NCBI GenBank assembly: GCA_017450925.1
Contig: JAFSSS010000001.1
Span: 1-35,166 of the forward strand
Reading direction: 5' to 3'
Source: Ruminococcus sp.
GTDB taxonomy: Bacteria; Bacillota; Clostridia; Oscillospirales; Ruminococcaceae
Length of the DNA: 35,166 nt
In this document: positions 1-8,003 of the stretch, piece by piece
Position numbering within the stretch: the first letter of the stretch is position 1
How the letters are laid out: each line of letters opens with the position of its first letter
Made by a program: the position numbers and the translations under genes
Notes under the pieces: generated by a model
Told to the model about the DNA's origin: nothing
What the model saw: only the letters and a program-made list of their open reading frames with translations
Databases searched by the model: none

Positions 1-121
1 CTTCACCAAGTTTTTGGTTGACAAGGAGGGCAATGTGGTACGCCGCTATGCTCCCACCGACGAGCCTGTGAAGATCTCCAAGGATATCGTGGCTCTGATG
101 AAGGGCGAAAAGCTGGATTAA
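1..121 (+). CDS. Glutathione peroxidase family protein, C-terminal fragment
   Basis: Only the last 39 codons lie in the window (frame starts at base 2, TAA at 119-121). The visible peptide reads [18 protein letters not shown] and then a short acidic and basic helix. This is the usual C-terminus of the glutathione peroxidase/BsaA family, where the F-(T/S)-K-F-L-(V/I)-(D/G)-G-x-V segment precedes the last strand and helix. The catalytic Cys, Gln and Trp lie outside the window. Thioredoxin starts 42 bases downstream, which fits the bacterial enzymes of this family that use thioredoxin as reductant. The call rests on one short conserved block. Confidence 0.72.
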   Translation, partial: FTKFLVDKEGNVVRRYAPTDEPVKISKDIVALMKGEKLD

Positions 122-163
122 CTGTACAATATTTAAGACACATTATCGAAAGGAGATATTAAA

Positions 164-469
164 ATGAACGTAATGGAAATAACATCCGAGAATTTTGAGG
201 CAGAGGTGCTTAACAGCGAAAAGACCGTCATCGCGGATTTCTATGCAGACTGGTGCGGCCCCTGCCGCATGATGCGTCCAGCGCTGGATCAGATCGCAGC
301 CGAGCGCGACGATGTCAAGGTCGTTGCGATCAATGTGGATGACGAGGACGAGCTTGCCGCAAACTACGGCATATCCTCTATCCCCTGCGTGATCGCATTC
401 AAGAACGGCAAGGAGTCTGACAGAAGTGTCGGACTTGTTCCGAGGGATGCTATCGAGCGTATGATCTGA
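164..469 (+). CDS. trxA: Thioredoxin
   Basis: This is a 101-residue thioredoxin, the usual length for a bacterial TrxA. The redox site WCGPC is at residues 30-34, preceded by the buried Asp25 (ADFYADWCGPC), and the cis-Pro loop SIPCVI lies near residue 75. The loop carries an additional Cys right after the cis-proline. The ATG has a strong ribosome-binding site, GAAAGGAG at 148-154, nine bases upstream. It would pass electrons from thioredoxin reductase, encoded just downstream, to targets such as the peroxidase encoded just upstream. The peroxidase and trxA probably share a transcript; trxB has its own promoter. Confidence 0.95.
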   Translation: MNVMEITSENFEAEVLNSEKTVIADFYADWCGPCRMMRPALDQIAAERDDVKVVAINVDDEDELAANYGISSIPCVIAFKNGKESDRSVGLVPRDAIERMI

Positions 470-473
470 ATTG

Positions 474-502
474 TTGACAAAAGTATTTATCTGTGTTATA
501 AT
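474..502 (+). promoter_or_regulatory. Sigma-A promoter for trxB
   Basis: A perfect -35 TTGACA (474-479) and a perfect -10 TATAAT (497-502) are separated by 17 bases. The promoter begins four bases after the trxA stop and reads into trxB. Confidence 0.85.
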
Positions 503-522
503 CTGAATATCAGAAAACAGTT

Positions 523-548
523 ACGGGCGCTTTGCCCGTATTGTTTTA
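523..548 (+). terminator. Hairpin in the trxB leader, possible attenuator
   Basis: The 6-bp stem ACGGGC (523-528) / GCCCGT (534-539) with a five-base loop is followed by a T-rich stretch, ATTGTTTT. It lies between the trxB promoter and its start. It resembles a weak intrinsic terminator and could attenuate trxB or simply stabilise the 5' end. Confidence 0.4.
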
Positions 549-584
549 TACACGGGTGAGTACGCTGAAAAAGGAGTGAAAGCA

Positions 585-1487
585 ATGTATGATATTATCA
601 TAATCGGAGCCGGCCCCGCCGGAATGACGGCGGCTATATACGCAAGGCGCGCAGAGAAAAACGTGCTGGTGCTGGAGGCCAAAAGCTACGGCGGACAGAT
701 CGTCTCGACGCCGGAGATAGAGAATTATCCCGCCGCACCCCATATTTCCGGCTTTGATTTTGCCACGAAGGTATATGAACAGGCCGTCGCTCTCGGCGCG
801 GAGTTCAAGTTTGAAAAGGTAACAGGCATAACCGACGGCGCTGTTAAGACCGTCACCACCTCAAAGGGATCCTACGAGGGACGCACTGTCATTATCGCCA
901 CAGGCTCTGAATGCAGACGTCTCGGACTTCCCGAGGAGGGCAAGCTGGTGGGACGCGGCATAAGCTACTGCGCCACCTGTGACGGCGGGTTCTTCCGCAA
1001 AAAGACCGTTGCCGTAGTGGGCGGCGGCAATACTGCGCTGGAGGATGCTCTTTATCTTTCGGGACTGGCGCAGACGGTATATGTCATCCACCGCAGAGAT
1101 GCCTTCCGCGGCGACAGCTCCACCTCCGCCAAGCTAAGTGCCAAGGAGAATGTCAAGCTTGTGCTTAACAGCCGCGTCACCGGGCTGGAGCATGGAGATA
1201 AGCTCACCGGGATAGAGGTCACCGACAACAGCGGAGCGGTCAGTCATCTTGATGTGGACGGGCTGTTCATCGCTGTGGGGCGCACTCCCGAAAACGAGCC
1301 CTTTGCAGGTGTCATCGAGCTGGACGACGCAGGCTATATCAAGGCCTCGGAGAACTGCCGTACCAGCGCGGCGGGCATATTCGTCGCCGGTGACAACCGC
1401 ACAAAGGAGGTACGCCAGCTTGTGACTGCTGCATCAGACGGTGCAGTTGCCGCAGGCGAGGCGATAAAATACCTCGAGGACAACTGA
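585..1487 (+). CDS. trxB: Thioredoxin reductase (NADPH, FAD)
   Basis: A 300-residue low-molecular-weight thioredoxin reductase. The FAD-binding GxGxxG (IIIGAGPAG) is at the N-terminus. The redox pair CATC, followed by DG, lies in the middle, and the NADPH-binding GGGNTALE with the downstream HRR signature follows. The C-terminal FAD motif FVAGD is present. I chose ATG 585 rather than the in-frame GTG at 576, because AAAGGAG at 570-576 is correctly spaced from 585 and would overlap the GTG. The enzyme reduces thioredoxin with NADPH in the cytoplasm. It has its own promoter (474-502). CATC is the standard active-site form. Confidence 0.94.
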   Translation: MYDIIIIGAGPAGMTAAIYARRAEKNVLVLEAKSYGGQIVSTPEIENYPAAPHISGFDFATKVYEQAVALGAEFKFEKVTGITDGAVKTVTTSKGSYEGRTVIIATGSECRRLGLPEEGKLVGRGISYCATCDGGFFRKKTVAVVGGGNTALEDALYLSGLAQTVYVIHRRDAFRGDSSTSAKLSAKENVKLVLNSRVTGLEHGDKLTGIEVTDNSGAVSHLDVDGLFIAVGRTPENEPFAGVIELDDAGYIKASENCRTSAAGIFVAGDNRTKEVRQLVTAASDGAVAAGEAIKYLEDN

Positions 1488-1511
1488 CAGCATAGTATTG
1501 AGGGCAGGCCG

Positions 1512-1556
1512 GGCGGTGCGCCGCACAGCATGAACGCCGCACCGCCTGTCTGTTTT
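1512..1556 (+). terminator. Probable trxB terminator
   Basis: The 9-bp inverted repeat GGCGGTGCG (1512-1520) / CGCACCGCC (1538-1546) is followed by TGTCTGTTTT. The loop is 17 bases and the T tract is interrupted, so efficiency is uncertain. Confidence 0.5.
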
Positions 1557-1617
1557 CCGCCGATGATCTGCAGGGCGGACAGCACGGGGGACATCCCCGA
1601 TAGAAACAGGTGTTAAA

Positions 1618-4122
1618 GTGAGACAGTTTACAGTTACGGGAATGACCTGCGCGGCTTGCCAAGCGAGAGTCGAAAAAGCCGTGAACGGCGTGGAGGGCGT
1701 GACCTCCTGCGCGGTCAGCCTGCTGACAAATTCAATGGGCGTTGAGGGAAACGCCCCCGACAGTGAAATAATCAAAGCCGTCACAGATGCGGGCTACGGT
1801 GCAGCCGTCAAGGGTGCAGCTCCTGCCGATGACCCTCTTGAGGACAGAGAGACTCCCCGCCTTAAACGGCGGCTTTTTGCGTCCTTGGGATTTTTGCTGG
1901 TGCTGATGTATTTCTCTATGGGACACAATATGCTCGGCGCTCCCCTGCCGGAGTTTATGGACGGCAACTGCGTGGCTGTCGGCCTTGTACAGCTGCTGCT
2001 GGCAGGGATAGTTCTGGTGATAAATCAGCGGTTCTTCATCAGCGGGACGAAAGCGGTAATATATCGCTCCCCCAATATGGACACCCTTGTGGCGCTGGGC
2101 TCGGGAGTGTCCTTTCTGTGGAGTACCGTTACCCTCTTCCGCATGACCTCTGCGCCGAAGGAAGAGGCAATGGAGCTTATGATGAACTCCCTGTGGTTCG
2201 AGTCCTCGGCAATGATACTGACCCTTATTACAGTAGGTAAGCTTCTTGAGGCACGTTCAAAGGGCAGGACAGCCGATGCGCTGAAAAGTCTGATGAAGCT
2301 CACTCCCCAAACGGCAAATGTCATCCGCGAGGGGAAGGAGGTCACCGTCCCGGTGGAGGAGGTCAGCAAGGGAGACCTTTTCACTGTCCGACCCGGCGAG
2401 AGCATCCCGGTGGACGGGATCATCACCGAGGGCAGCAGCGCGGTCAACGAATCGGCGCTGACGGGCGAGAGCATCCCCGTGGAAAAATCAGCGGGAGACA
2501 CTGTCTCCGCAGGAACGGTCAACACCTCCGGCCTGCTTAGATGCGAAGCCTCCCGGGTGGGCGAGGATACTACCCTTTCACAGATAATCAAGCTGGTCAG
2601 CGATGCGGCAGCCACCAAAGCGCCGATAGCCAAGCTGGTGGACAGGGTCTCCGGCATTTTCGTTCCGGCGGTGATAGCGATAGCGGTGATCGTAACGCTG
2701 ATCTGGCTGATAGCGGGGCAGGAGATAGGCTATGCGCTGGCAAGGGGGATATCCGTCCTTGTCATAAGCTGTCCCTGCGCTCTCGGACTGGCTACACCCG
2801 TAGCGATCATGGTCGGAAGCGGCATCGGTGCGCGCAACGGCATCCTGTTCAAGACCGCTCTATCGCTTGAACAGGCGGGACGAGTGCAGATAGTCGCACT
2901 GGACAAAACAGGAACGATAACCAAGGGCGAACCCCGCGTGACCGAGGTCTGCCCCGCCGAGGGCGTATCGGAGAGGGAGCTTGTTTCAGCCGCCTGCTCA
3001 CTTGAGACCGGCAGCGAGCATCCCCTTGCAAAGGCGGTCACGGCCTATGCCGCCGAAAAGGGCATCGAACCGCGGGAGGTCAGCGGTCTGAAGGTCTATG
3101 CCGGCAGCGGTCTAAGCGGAACGCTTGAGGGCAAAATGCTGTACGGCGGAAGCCTTGACCTTATCAGCCAAAAATGCACCGTCCCGGAGAGTATGCGCCG
3201 CAGGGCGGAGGAGCTTTCCGAAAAATGCAATACACTGCTCTGCTTTGCCTGTGACGGCAGGATGCTGGGCATCATCGCTGCAGCAGACGTGATCCGCGAG
3301 GACAGCGCCGAGGCTATCTCAATGCTCCGAAACATGGGCATCAGAACAGTAATGATAACCGGCGACAACCGCCGCACTGCCGAGGCTATCGGCCGCCAGG
3401 CGGGAGTGGATGCAGTAGCTGCCGAGGTGCTGCCCGACGGCAAGGAGGCCGTTATCCGTGAGCTTTCGGAGCAGGGCTCAACCGCAATGATCGGCGACGG
3501 CATCAACGATGCGCCGGCCCTCACCCGGGCAGACGTAGGCATCGCCGTGGGTGCGGGAACGGATGTGGCAATAGATGCCGCAGACATCGTGCTGGTGAAA
3601 AGCAGCCTTACCGATGCTGCCGCCGCAATACGCCTTAGCCGCGCCGTGATCCGCAATATCAAGCAGAACCTGTTCTGGGCGTTCATCTACAATCTGATAG
3701 GCATCCCACTGGCAGCGGGGGCATTCATCAAGCTGTTCGGCCTTGAACTTGACCCAATGTTCGGCGCGGCGGCTATGAGCCTTTCGAGCTTTACCGTAGT
3801 CACCAATGCACTGCGGCTGAATCTTATGAAGCTTTACTCCCCTGCCCATGACAAGCCGAGAAAAAATTCACTTAGTGAAATAAAAATAACTCAAATCAAA
3901 AAGGAGGATAATCACATGAAGAAAACCGTTAAGATCGAGGGCATGATGTGCAAGCACTGTGTGGCACACGTCACCAAGGCGCTGGAGGCTATCGAGGGCG
4001 TTACCCCGGAGGTCTCTCTTGAGGACAAGGCCGCCTACTGCACACTTGACCGCGAGGTATCCGACGAGGTGCTGACCAAGGCCGTGACCGACGCCGGATA
4101 CGAGGTCGTTTCTATCAATTGA
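1618..4122 (+). CDS. copA: Copper-translocating P1B-type ATPase with C-terminal HMA (CopZ-like) domain
   Basis: An 834-residue P1B-1 ATPase. Domains in order: N-terminal heavy-metal-associated domain with GMTCAAC (Cys11, Cys14); eight expected membrane segments; actuator TGES at 282-285; membrane metal site CPC at 385-387; phosphorylation site DKTGT starting at Asp429; hinge GDGINDAP starting at Gly626. After the last membrane pair and a polar linker, a second HMA domain with GMMCKHC begins near residue 767. The CPC and paired HMA sites indicate Cu(I) export. The start is GTG 1618 with only a weak AGGTG upstream; I see no clear promoter. The C-terminal HMA domain has its own ribosome-binding site and ATG (see copZ). 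The stop codon lies in the first bases of repeat 4120-4276. Confidence 0.93.
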   Translation: MRQFTVTGMTCAACQARVEKAVNGVEGVTSCAVSLLTNSMGVEGNAPDSEIIKAVTDAGYGAAVKGAAPADDPLEDRETPRLKRRLFASLGFLLVLMYFSMGHNMLGAPLPEFMDGNCVAVGLVQLLLAGIVLVINQRFFISGTKAVIYRSPNMDTLVALGSGVSFLWSTVTLFRMTSAPKEEAMELMMNSLWFESSAMILTLITVGKLLEARSKGRTADALKSLMKLTPQTANVIREGKEVTVPVEEVSKGDLFTVRPGESIPVDGIITEGSSAVNESALTGESIPVEKSAGDTVSAGTVNTSGLLRCEASRVGEDTTLSQIIKLVSDAAATKAPIAKLVDRVSGIFVPAVIAIAVIVTLIWLIAGQEIGYALARGISVLVISCPCALGLATPVAIMVGSGIGARNGILFKTALSLEQAGRVQIVALDKTGTITKGEPRVTEVCPAEGVSERELVSAACSLETGSEHPLAKAVTAYAAEKGIEPREVSGLKVYAGSGLSGTLEGKMLYGGSLDLISQKCTVPESMRRRAEELSEKCNTLLCFACDGRMLGIIAAADVIREDSAEAISMLRNMGIRTVMITGDNRRTAEAIGRQAGVDAVAAEVLPDGKEAVIRELSEQGSTAMIGDGINDAPALTRADVGIAVGAGTDVAIDAADIVLVKSSLTDAAAAIRLSRAVIRNIKQNLFWAFIYNLIGIPLAAGAFIKLFGLELDPMFGAAAMSLSSFTVVTNALRLNLMKLYSPAHDKPRKNSLSEIKITQIKKEDNHMKKTVKIEGMMCKHCVAHVTKALEAIEGVTPEVSLEDKAAYCTLDREVSDEVLTKAVTDAGYEVVSIN
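3898..3907 (+). promoter_or_regulatory. Internal ribosome-binding site inside copA
   Basis: AAAAAGGAGG ends eight bases before an in-frame ATG at 3916. It is one of the strongest Shine-Dalgarno sequences in the window, yet sits inside the open copA frame. The surrounding 3870-3900 is A-rich, as expected of a former intergenic spacer. Confidence 0.8.
3916..4122 (+). CDS. copZ: CopZ-like copper chaperone, internal in-frame start within copA
   Basis: Initiation at ATG 3916 would give a free 68-residue HMA protein with the metal motif GMMCKHC (Cys12, Cys15), the normal size for CopZ. The start is in the same frame as copA and shares its stop. The strong site at 3898-3907 argues that this is a genuine translation start. 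In many Firmicutes copZ is a separate gene just after copA; here no stop codon separates them. Two products, a fused long CopA and a free chaperone, are therefore likely. A recent loss of the copA stop, or a one-base sequence error between 3840 and 3900, is the alternative. Confidence 0.72.
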   Translation: MKKTVKIEGMMCKHCVAHVTKALEAIEGVTPEVSLEDKAAYCTLDREVSDEVLTKAVTDAGYEVVSIN

Positions 4123-4276
4123 CAGTTGATAATGAAGGAATGCGCCGCAGGCGCACAAATGCCCATTCGGGCGCTGCAGCGAGAACAGAATTACAACGTT
4201 ACCGTTCTCCTCGATCTACGGCGCCCGAATGGGCATAATTGCGCCCTGCGGGCGCTCCTTTCATTATCAACTGTCA
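4120..4276. repeat. 157-bp palindromic repeat (MITE-like), family shared with 30191-30289
   Basis: Perfect 17-bp terminal inverted repeats (4120-4136 and 4260-4276, core CAGTTGATAATG) enclose long imperfect inner arms built from GCGCC, GCCCATTCGGGCGC and their complements. Almost the whole element can fold into one stem with a GAGAAC...GTTCTC tip. It lies between convergent copA and the GH44 gene, starts in the copA stop codon, and has no coding capacity. It may also act as a bidirectional terminator. A shorter relative is at 30191-30289. Confidence 0.8.
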
Positions 4277-4295
4277 TTTATAAGCTAAGCAGCTG

Positions 4296-6071
4296 TCAGT
4301 TGTTTTTTTGCCTCCGTCTTAAGGCAAGGGCTCCGCCGGCTGCTGCAAGAGCTGCTGTGCCGCCGGAGATACCGAGTATCAGCGGCAGAGAGCTGCTCTT
4401 CTCTGACTTTTCGGACGCGGATGCAGCCGCCGGAGCTGCGGCAGGCTTTTCCTTTGAAAGCACCAGCATGGACACCGTCCGCGGCTGCATTTCAAGGGTC
4501 ACACGGCTGCCCTCAAGCCTTACGGCGGGGCTTGAGTCGGTCATGTCAAAGACCTGCGCCGCCATGCTGTTGATGCCGTAAAGATGCGCGTTCTTGTATT
4601 CTCCGCCGAGGTCGATGCTGGCGGTGGTGCTTTCGCTGAAGGCCTTGTTCGTTACCACAAGAGTTATCTCGTCCTCGCTGTCGCCTCTTATCGCGGCGTA
4701 GGCCGTTGAGGTCTCGATGTCATCCGACTCACAGGAAACAAGGGTGTCGCCGAAGCCGCTGCCCTTGCCGTCATAGTTGGTGTAGAGGTTTATTGCCGTC
4801 ATCTGATACTGCGGGTCGCCCATAGCGAAAAGGTTCGCTGCATAGACACCGTACTTGGCAAAGATGCCCAGTGTATCTGCCTCCATGATCGCACCGCATA
4901 CGTCATATGCTCCTTGGAAATCGTACTCGGTTATTGCAAGCTTGGTGCCGGGATAGTAGGTGTCGATCGAGCTTTTCAGCGCCGGGAGTATCGGCAGAAA
5001 CTCGGCGCCGGTATCGGTTATCCAGCTGTCCTCCCTGTAGGTGTCGTCCCAGAAGCTGCGAGTGGAATCCAGCTTTTTCTTGACGCAGTCCGGGTCGGTG
5101 AAATGCAGACAGTAGCGCTCGCCGCAGGCACCCTTGGCCTCGGTGTAGAAATGCACGTCCAGCACATCCAGCAGCCGCTGACCGTTTTCCTCCTCTGCCT
5201 TTTTCATTTCGTCCAGATAGTAGTCGATGAACCACCTATAGCCGGGGTCCTGCTTTTTCACCTTGCTCCAGTCGGGAGCGCCGGCGAAGTTCGTGAATGC
5301 ACCGTAGCCGAAAAGCGCGGGGCCGAATATCTCCGCTCCCGGGTCGATAGCCTTCACCGCCTTTGACATGGTGACGGACTTCTCCACTATCTCCTCGCAG
5401 GTGGTCTTTTTCGGATGCACAAGAGAATGGGTGCTGCTCCAGAGGCTGGGCTCGTTGTCGAGAGAATAGCCTTTGATGCCGCCGTGCTGTGAGTCGCCAA
5501 GGGTGTTCACAAGGTAGTTGACAAACTCGTCCATATATACAGTACCGTCATTCAAGTCGGGTGACAGGGTGAACTCCGAGCCCTTGACAAGCTCAACCTT
5601 GTTCCAGCGGTCAGAGGGGGCTTTCTGCTCCTTGGTCACCTGCCCGTCCATATCTGCCGAAACATACCCTGCAAGCTGCAGGGTCATCAGCGGGTAAGCG
5701 CCCTTTTCGGCGCAGACCTCGTTCAGCTTCAGCGCCGCACAGCCGGGCTTTTCCTTCATTTCAGCAGTGACGTTCTGTGTAAGATAGCCGTCTGAAACGT
5801 TTTTCCAGTCCGACCCCGCGTTGGATGCATTTGTCTCCCAGTTGTAGGCAGAAAGACGGTTGCCTCCCGTGCGGACGGCCTTGCAGGCAACGTCCTTTTC
5901 CATAAGCTCCGCATTCACGCCGTATATCAGCGGAGAGACCGCAGTGCGCTCCTTTGAGGTGTCGATCTTTATATTCACAGTCCGGCCGGAGGCCTCGCCG
6001 CTGGCGGTAAGGCCGCAGCCGAACACCGTTATCACAGCCGCAGCAAGAGCGGTTATTCTTTTTATTTTCAT
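4296..6071 (-). CDS. GH44 endoglucanase/xyloglucanase, membrane-anchored
   Basis: A 591-residue secreted glycoside hydrolase of family GH44. Residues 1-27 form a signal peptide. The family signature GGNR..AYNWE.NASNAGSDW is at about 69-89. The predicted acid/base is Glu207 in SLDNEPSLW, and the predicted nucleophile is Glu382 in AITEYDF. Their 175-residue spacing is close to that known for clostridial Cel44A enzymes. A C-terminal beta domain (about 440-540) is followed by a Ser/Lys-rich linker, a hydrophobic helix (about 562-583) and RRRQKNN, so the enzyme is probably held in the membrane facing outward. No dockerin or carbohydrate-binding module is seen, and there is no LPXTG. It starts 12 bases after the GH13 gene, so the two form an operon. 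Confidence 0.88.
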   Translation of the reverse strand: MKIKRITALAAAVITVFGCGLTASGEASGRTVNIKIDTSKERTAVSPLIYGVNAELMEKDVACKAVRTGGNRLSAYNWETNASNAGSDWKNVSDGYLTQNVTAEMKEKPGCAALKLNEVCAEKGAYPLMTLQLAGYVSADMDGQVTKEQKAPSDRWNKVELVKGSEFTLSPDLNDGTVYMDEFVNYLVNTLGDSQHGGIKGYSLDNEPSLWSSTHSLVHPKKTTCEEIVEKSVTMSKAVKAIDPGAEIFGPALFGYGAFTNFAGAPDWSKVKKQDPGYRWFIDYYLDEMKKAEEENGQRLLDVLDVHFYTEAKGACGERYCLHFTDPDCVKKKLDSTRSFWDDTYREDSWITDTGAEFLPILPALKSSIDTYYPGTKLAITEYDFQGAYDVCGAIMEADTLGIFAKYGVYAANLFAMGDPQYQMTAINLYTNYDGKGSGFGDTLVSCESDDIETSTAYAAIRGDSEDEITLVVTNKAFSESTTASIDLGGEYKNAHLYGINSMAAQVFDMTDSSPAVRLEGSRVTLEMQPRTVSMLVLSKEKPAAAPAAASASEKSEKSSSLPLILGISGGTAALAAAGGALALRRRQKNN

Positions 6072-6083
6072 GTATGCTACCCC

Positions 6084-7628
6084 TTATTTCAAATTGATGA
6101 ACGCCGCTGAACAGCCCGCGATCACGCATTGCCTTCCGTCTGCTTCAGCGCCGTTTCCGAGGCTGTAGATGATCTCTCCAAGCTCTCCGTCAACCGTTAA
6201 TGCACAAGGCTTATCGGTGGGATTGACCGCGATAAATATACGCTCGCCGCCAAGACTGCGGATGTATGCCAGCGGCTTTCCGGGAGCGCCGTCGCTGACA
6301 AACACGATCTCCCCAAGGCTTTGAAGCGCCCTGTGTGCCTGACGGACGGCGATAAGCCTTTTCACCTCACTGTATAGCGAGGCTTCATCCTGCAGCTGTG
6401 CTTCGGCAGTGGGTCTGCCGGGGGAGGGGTCAAGCGGGATGTAAAGCTTATCAGCGGGAGCATCGGAAAAGCCCGCATTGGCAGAGCCGTCCCACTGCAT
6501 TGGTGAGCGTGAGCCAGTCCTGCCGTAGCCGCCCTCCTTGGAGGTCAGACCCTCAACATAGTTCATGCCGATCTCGTCACCGTAGTAGATATAGGGCGCT
6601 CCCGGCATTGAGAGCAGGAACGCAAAGGCAAGCCTTCGGCGCTCGCCCTTTATGTGCCGGGCAAGCCTGTCCATATCGTGATTCCCGGAGGGGATGCAGA
6701 TCAGCCCGCGGCGGCCGGAGCGTTCATAGCTGTCCATATATTTGGACACAAAAGCAGAGGCATCGCCCTCTCCCATAAAAAACGGATGCTCGCTGCGGAA
6801 CAGATCGTTATAGTGCGAGGGGCCGAAATGCAGCAGGAAGTCCATGTGAAAGCCTCCCGCAAGGCTCTGACTGGGCTCGCCCCACTCCGATACCATTGCC
6901 GCGCCGGGGTATTCCTCGTCAAGGAAAGCACGGACATCCTGCCAAAGAGCGATCGTGCCCTTGCAGTCCTCGTCATTTTTGACGAGCGAGCCGGCCATAT
7001 CCACCCGGAAGCCGTCACAGCCCCGTGAAAGCCAGAACCGCATTACGTCCTTCATCGCCTCACGGGTCGCCAGCGCTCCCGGAGAGTCCATAGGCTGCTG
7101 CCAAGGGCGCTGCGGCTTATAGAAGCCGTAATTCAGCGCCGGCTGATGCGTGAAGAAATTCACGAGGCAGCTGCCGTCCCGGTCGGAGATGCCCCGAAGC
7201 GAGCCGTAGCCGGCTGGCTCCTCCCAGATGCTGTCCGTCCAGATGTAGCGGTCAGTGAACTCGTTCCTTTCAGCCTTCATGCTCTCCTTGAACCAGGGAT
7301 GCTCCCAGGAGGTATGTCCCGGAACGAGGTCAAGCAGGACGTGCATCCCCAGTTTGTGAGCCTCGTCAAACAGCCGGACGAGATCATCGTTAGTTCCGTA
7401 GCGTTGAGCGACCCTGCAGTAATCGGAGACATCATAGCCCGCATCCCCGAATGGCGACTCAAAGCAGGGGTTCAGCCAAAGCGCCGTACACCCAAGCTCT
7501 TTTATATAAGAAAGCTTCTCCGTGATGCCGCTGATGTTCCCGATGCCGTCGCCGTCAGTGTCCTTGAAGGATTGAGGGTAGATCTCGTAAAATACTGCAT
7601 TATCCAGCCAGCCGGGGCGTTTTGACAT
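6084..7628 (-). CDS. GH13 alpha-amylase-family glucosidase, cytoplasmic
   Basis: A 514-residue GH13 enzyme without signal peptide. The TIM-barrel regions are all visible: DLVPGHTS, GFRVDMA with nucleophile Asp210, VSEWGE with acid/base Glu248, and GNHD with transition-state Asp318. An early FYEIYPQSFKDTDGDGIGNISGI segment is typical of the oligo-1,6-glucosidase and alpha-glucosidase branch. A short C-terminal beta domain follows. I chose ATG 7628 with the upstream AGGTGG; an earlier in-frame start at 7682 would add 18 residues without family character. The gene is driven by the promoter at 7708-7736 and is followed by the GH44 gene. Exact substrate (maltodextrin, isomaltose or other alpha-glucoside) cannot be decided. 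Confidence 0.87.
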   Translation of the reverse strand: MSKRPGWLDNAVFYEIYPQSFKDTDGDGIGNISGITEKLSYIKELGCTALWLNPCFESPFGDAGYDVSDYCRVAQRYGTNDDLVRLFDEAHKLGMHVLLDLVPGHTSWEHPWFKESMKAERNEFTDRYIWTDSIWEEPAGYGSLRGISDRDGSCLVNFFTHQPALNYGFYKPQRPWQQPMDSPGALATREAMKDVMRFWLSRGCDGFRVDMAGSLVKNDEDCKGTIALWQDVRAFLDEEYPGAAMVSEWGEPSQSLAGGFHMDFLLHFGPSHYNDLFRSEHPFFMGEGDASAFVSKYMDSYERSGRRGLICIPSGNHDMDRLARHIKGERRRLAFAFLLSMPGAPYIYYGDEIGMNYVEGLTSKEGGYGRTGSRSPMQWDGSANAGFSDAPADKLYIPLDPSPGRPTAEAQLQDEASLYSEVKRLIAVRQAHRALQSLGEIVFVSDGAPGKPLAYIRSLGGERIFIAVNPTDKPCALTVDGELGEIIYSLGNGAEADGRQCVIAGCSAAFINLK

Positions 7629-7707
7629 ATTTACCACCTCGATGATTTTTTCTGTCCCAATTCGGATGTGCATTGAAAGCACCGCGCATCAGAATTGAGA
7701 TGCTTTT

Positions 7708-7736
7708 ATTATACCACATATCTTCCCGTATTTCAA
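7708..7736 (-). promoter_or_regulatory. Promoter for the GH13-GH44 operon
   Basis: On the minus strand, -35 TTGAAA (7736-7731), a 17-base spacer and -10 TATAAT (7713-7708) lie about 80 bases upstream of ATG 7628. Confidence 0.8.
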
Positions 7737-7750
7737 CCGTATAGCAGACA

Positions 7751-7794
7751 AAAAGCACCGGCTCCGCGGGGTGATTCGCAAAGCCGGTGCTTTT
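7751..7794. terminator. Bidirectional intrinsic terminator
   Basis: A perfect 13-bp inverted repeat, AAAAGCACCGGCT (7751-7763) / AGCCGGTGCTTTT (7782-7794), has T runs on both strands (TTTTT on the minus strand). It lies directly upstream of the GH13 promoter and would insulate it from minus-strand transcription. Confidence 0.85.
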
Positions 7795-7894
7795 ATATTC
7801 AGAACTTTCGGAAAAAGCTTGTTATTACCGGATCATGTAGTTGGATCCTGCGATCCTCTTACCTATCGTTATCTGTGTCTTGCTGTCCTTCTGT
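7751..7894 (-). ncRNA. Candidate small RNA, about 145 nt
   Basis: A promoter (7901-7929) just behind the T7SS-operon terminator and a strong terminator (7751-7794) define a self-contained transcript on the minus strand. No convincing reading frame with a ribosome-binding site lies within it. The transcript repeats GGATC-type words (about 7833-7858) that could pair. I do not recognise a known RNA family. It could instead be a decayed gene remnant with surviving signals. Confidence 0.4.
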
Positions 7895-7900
7895 GATCTT

Positions 7901-7929
7901 ATTATACCCCGCCGGGACGAAAGATGCAA
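7901..7929 (-). promoter_or_regulatory. Promoter for candidate small RNA
   Basis: On the minus strand, -35 TTGCAT (7929-7924), a 17-base spacer and a perfect -10 TATAAT (7906-7901) are present. No start codon with a ribosome-binding site follows before the terminator at 7794. Confidence 0.6.
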
Positions 7930-7946
7930 TAGACAATTATAACGAA

Positions 7947-7998
7947 AAATGTAGTATAAGCTGCACGGAAGCATCCGTGTGTAGTTTATACTGCATTT
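7947..7998 (-). terminator. Terminator of the T7SS operon, long hairpin
   Basis: An imperfect inverted repeat of about 24 bp (7947-7969 / 7974-7998) with a four-base loop starts five bases after the last T7SS-operon gene. On the minus strand it is followed by TTTTT. The stem is unusually long and AT-rich (core AGTATAA). Confidence 0.75.
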
Positions 7999-8003
7999 AA
8001 GGG

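Noticed and set aside
4296..4420. LPXTG sorting signal at the GH44 C-terminus
   Set aside because: The sequence reads SSSLPLIL; Thr and Gly of the motif are missing, so a plain membrane anchor is the better reading.
6005..6071. Lipobox in the GH44 signal peptide (VFGC)
   Set aside because: Phe at the second position does not fit the usual lipobox, so a standard signal peptide is preferred.
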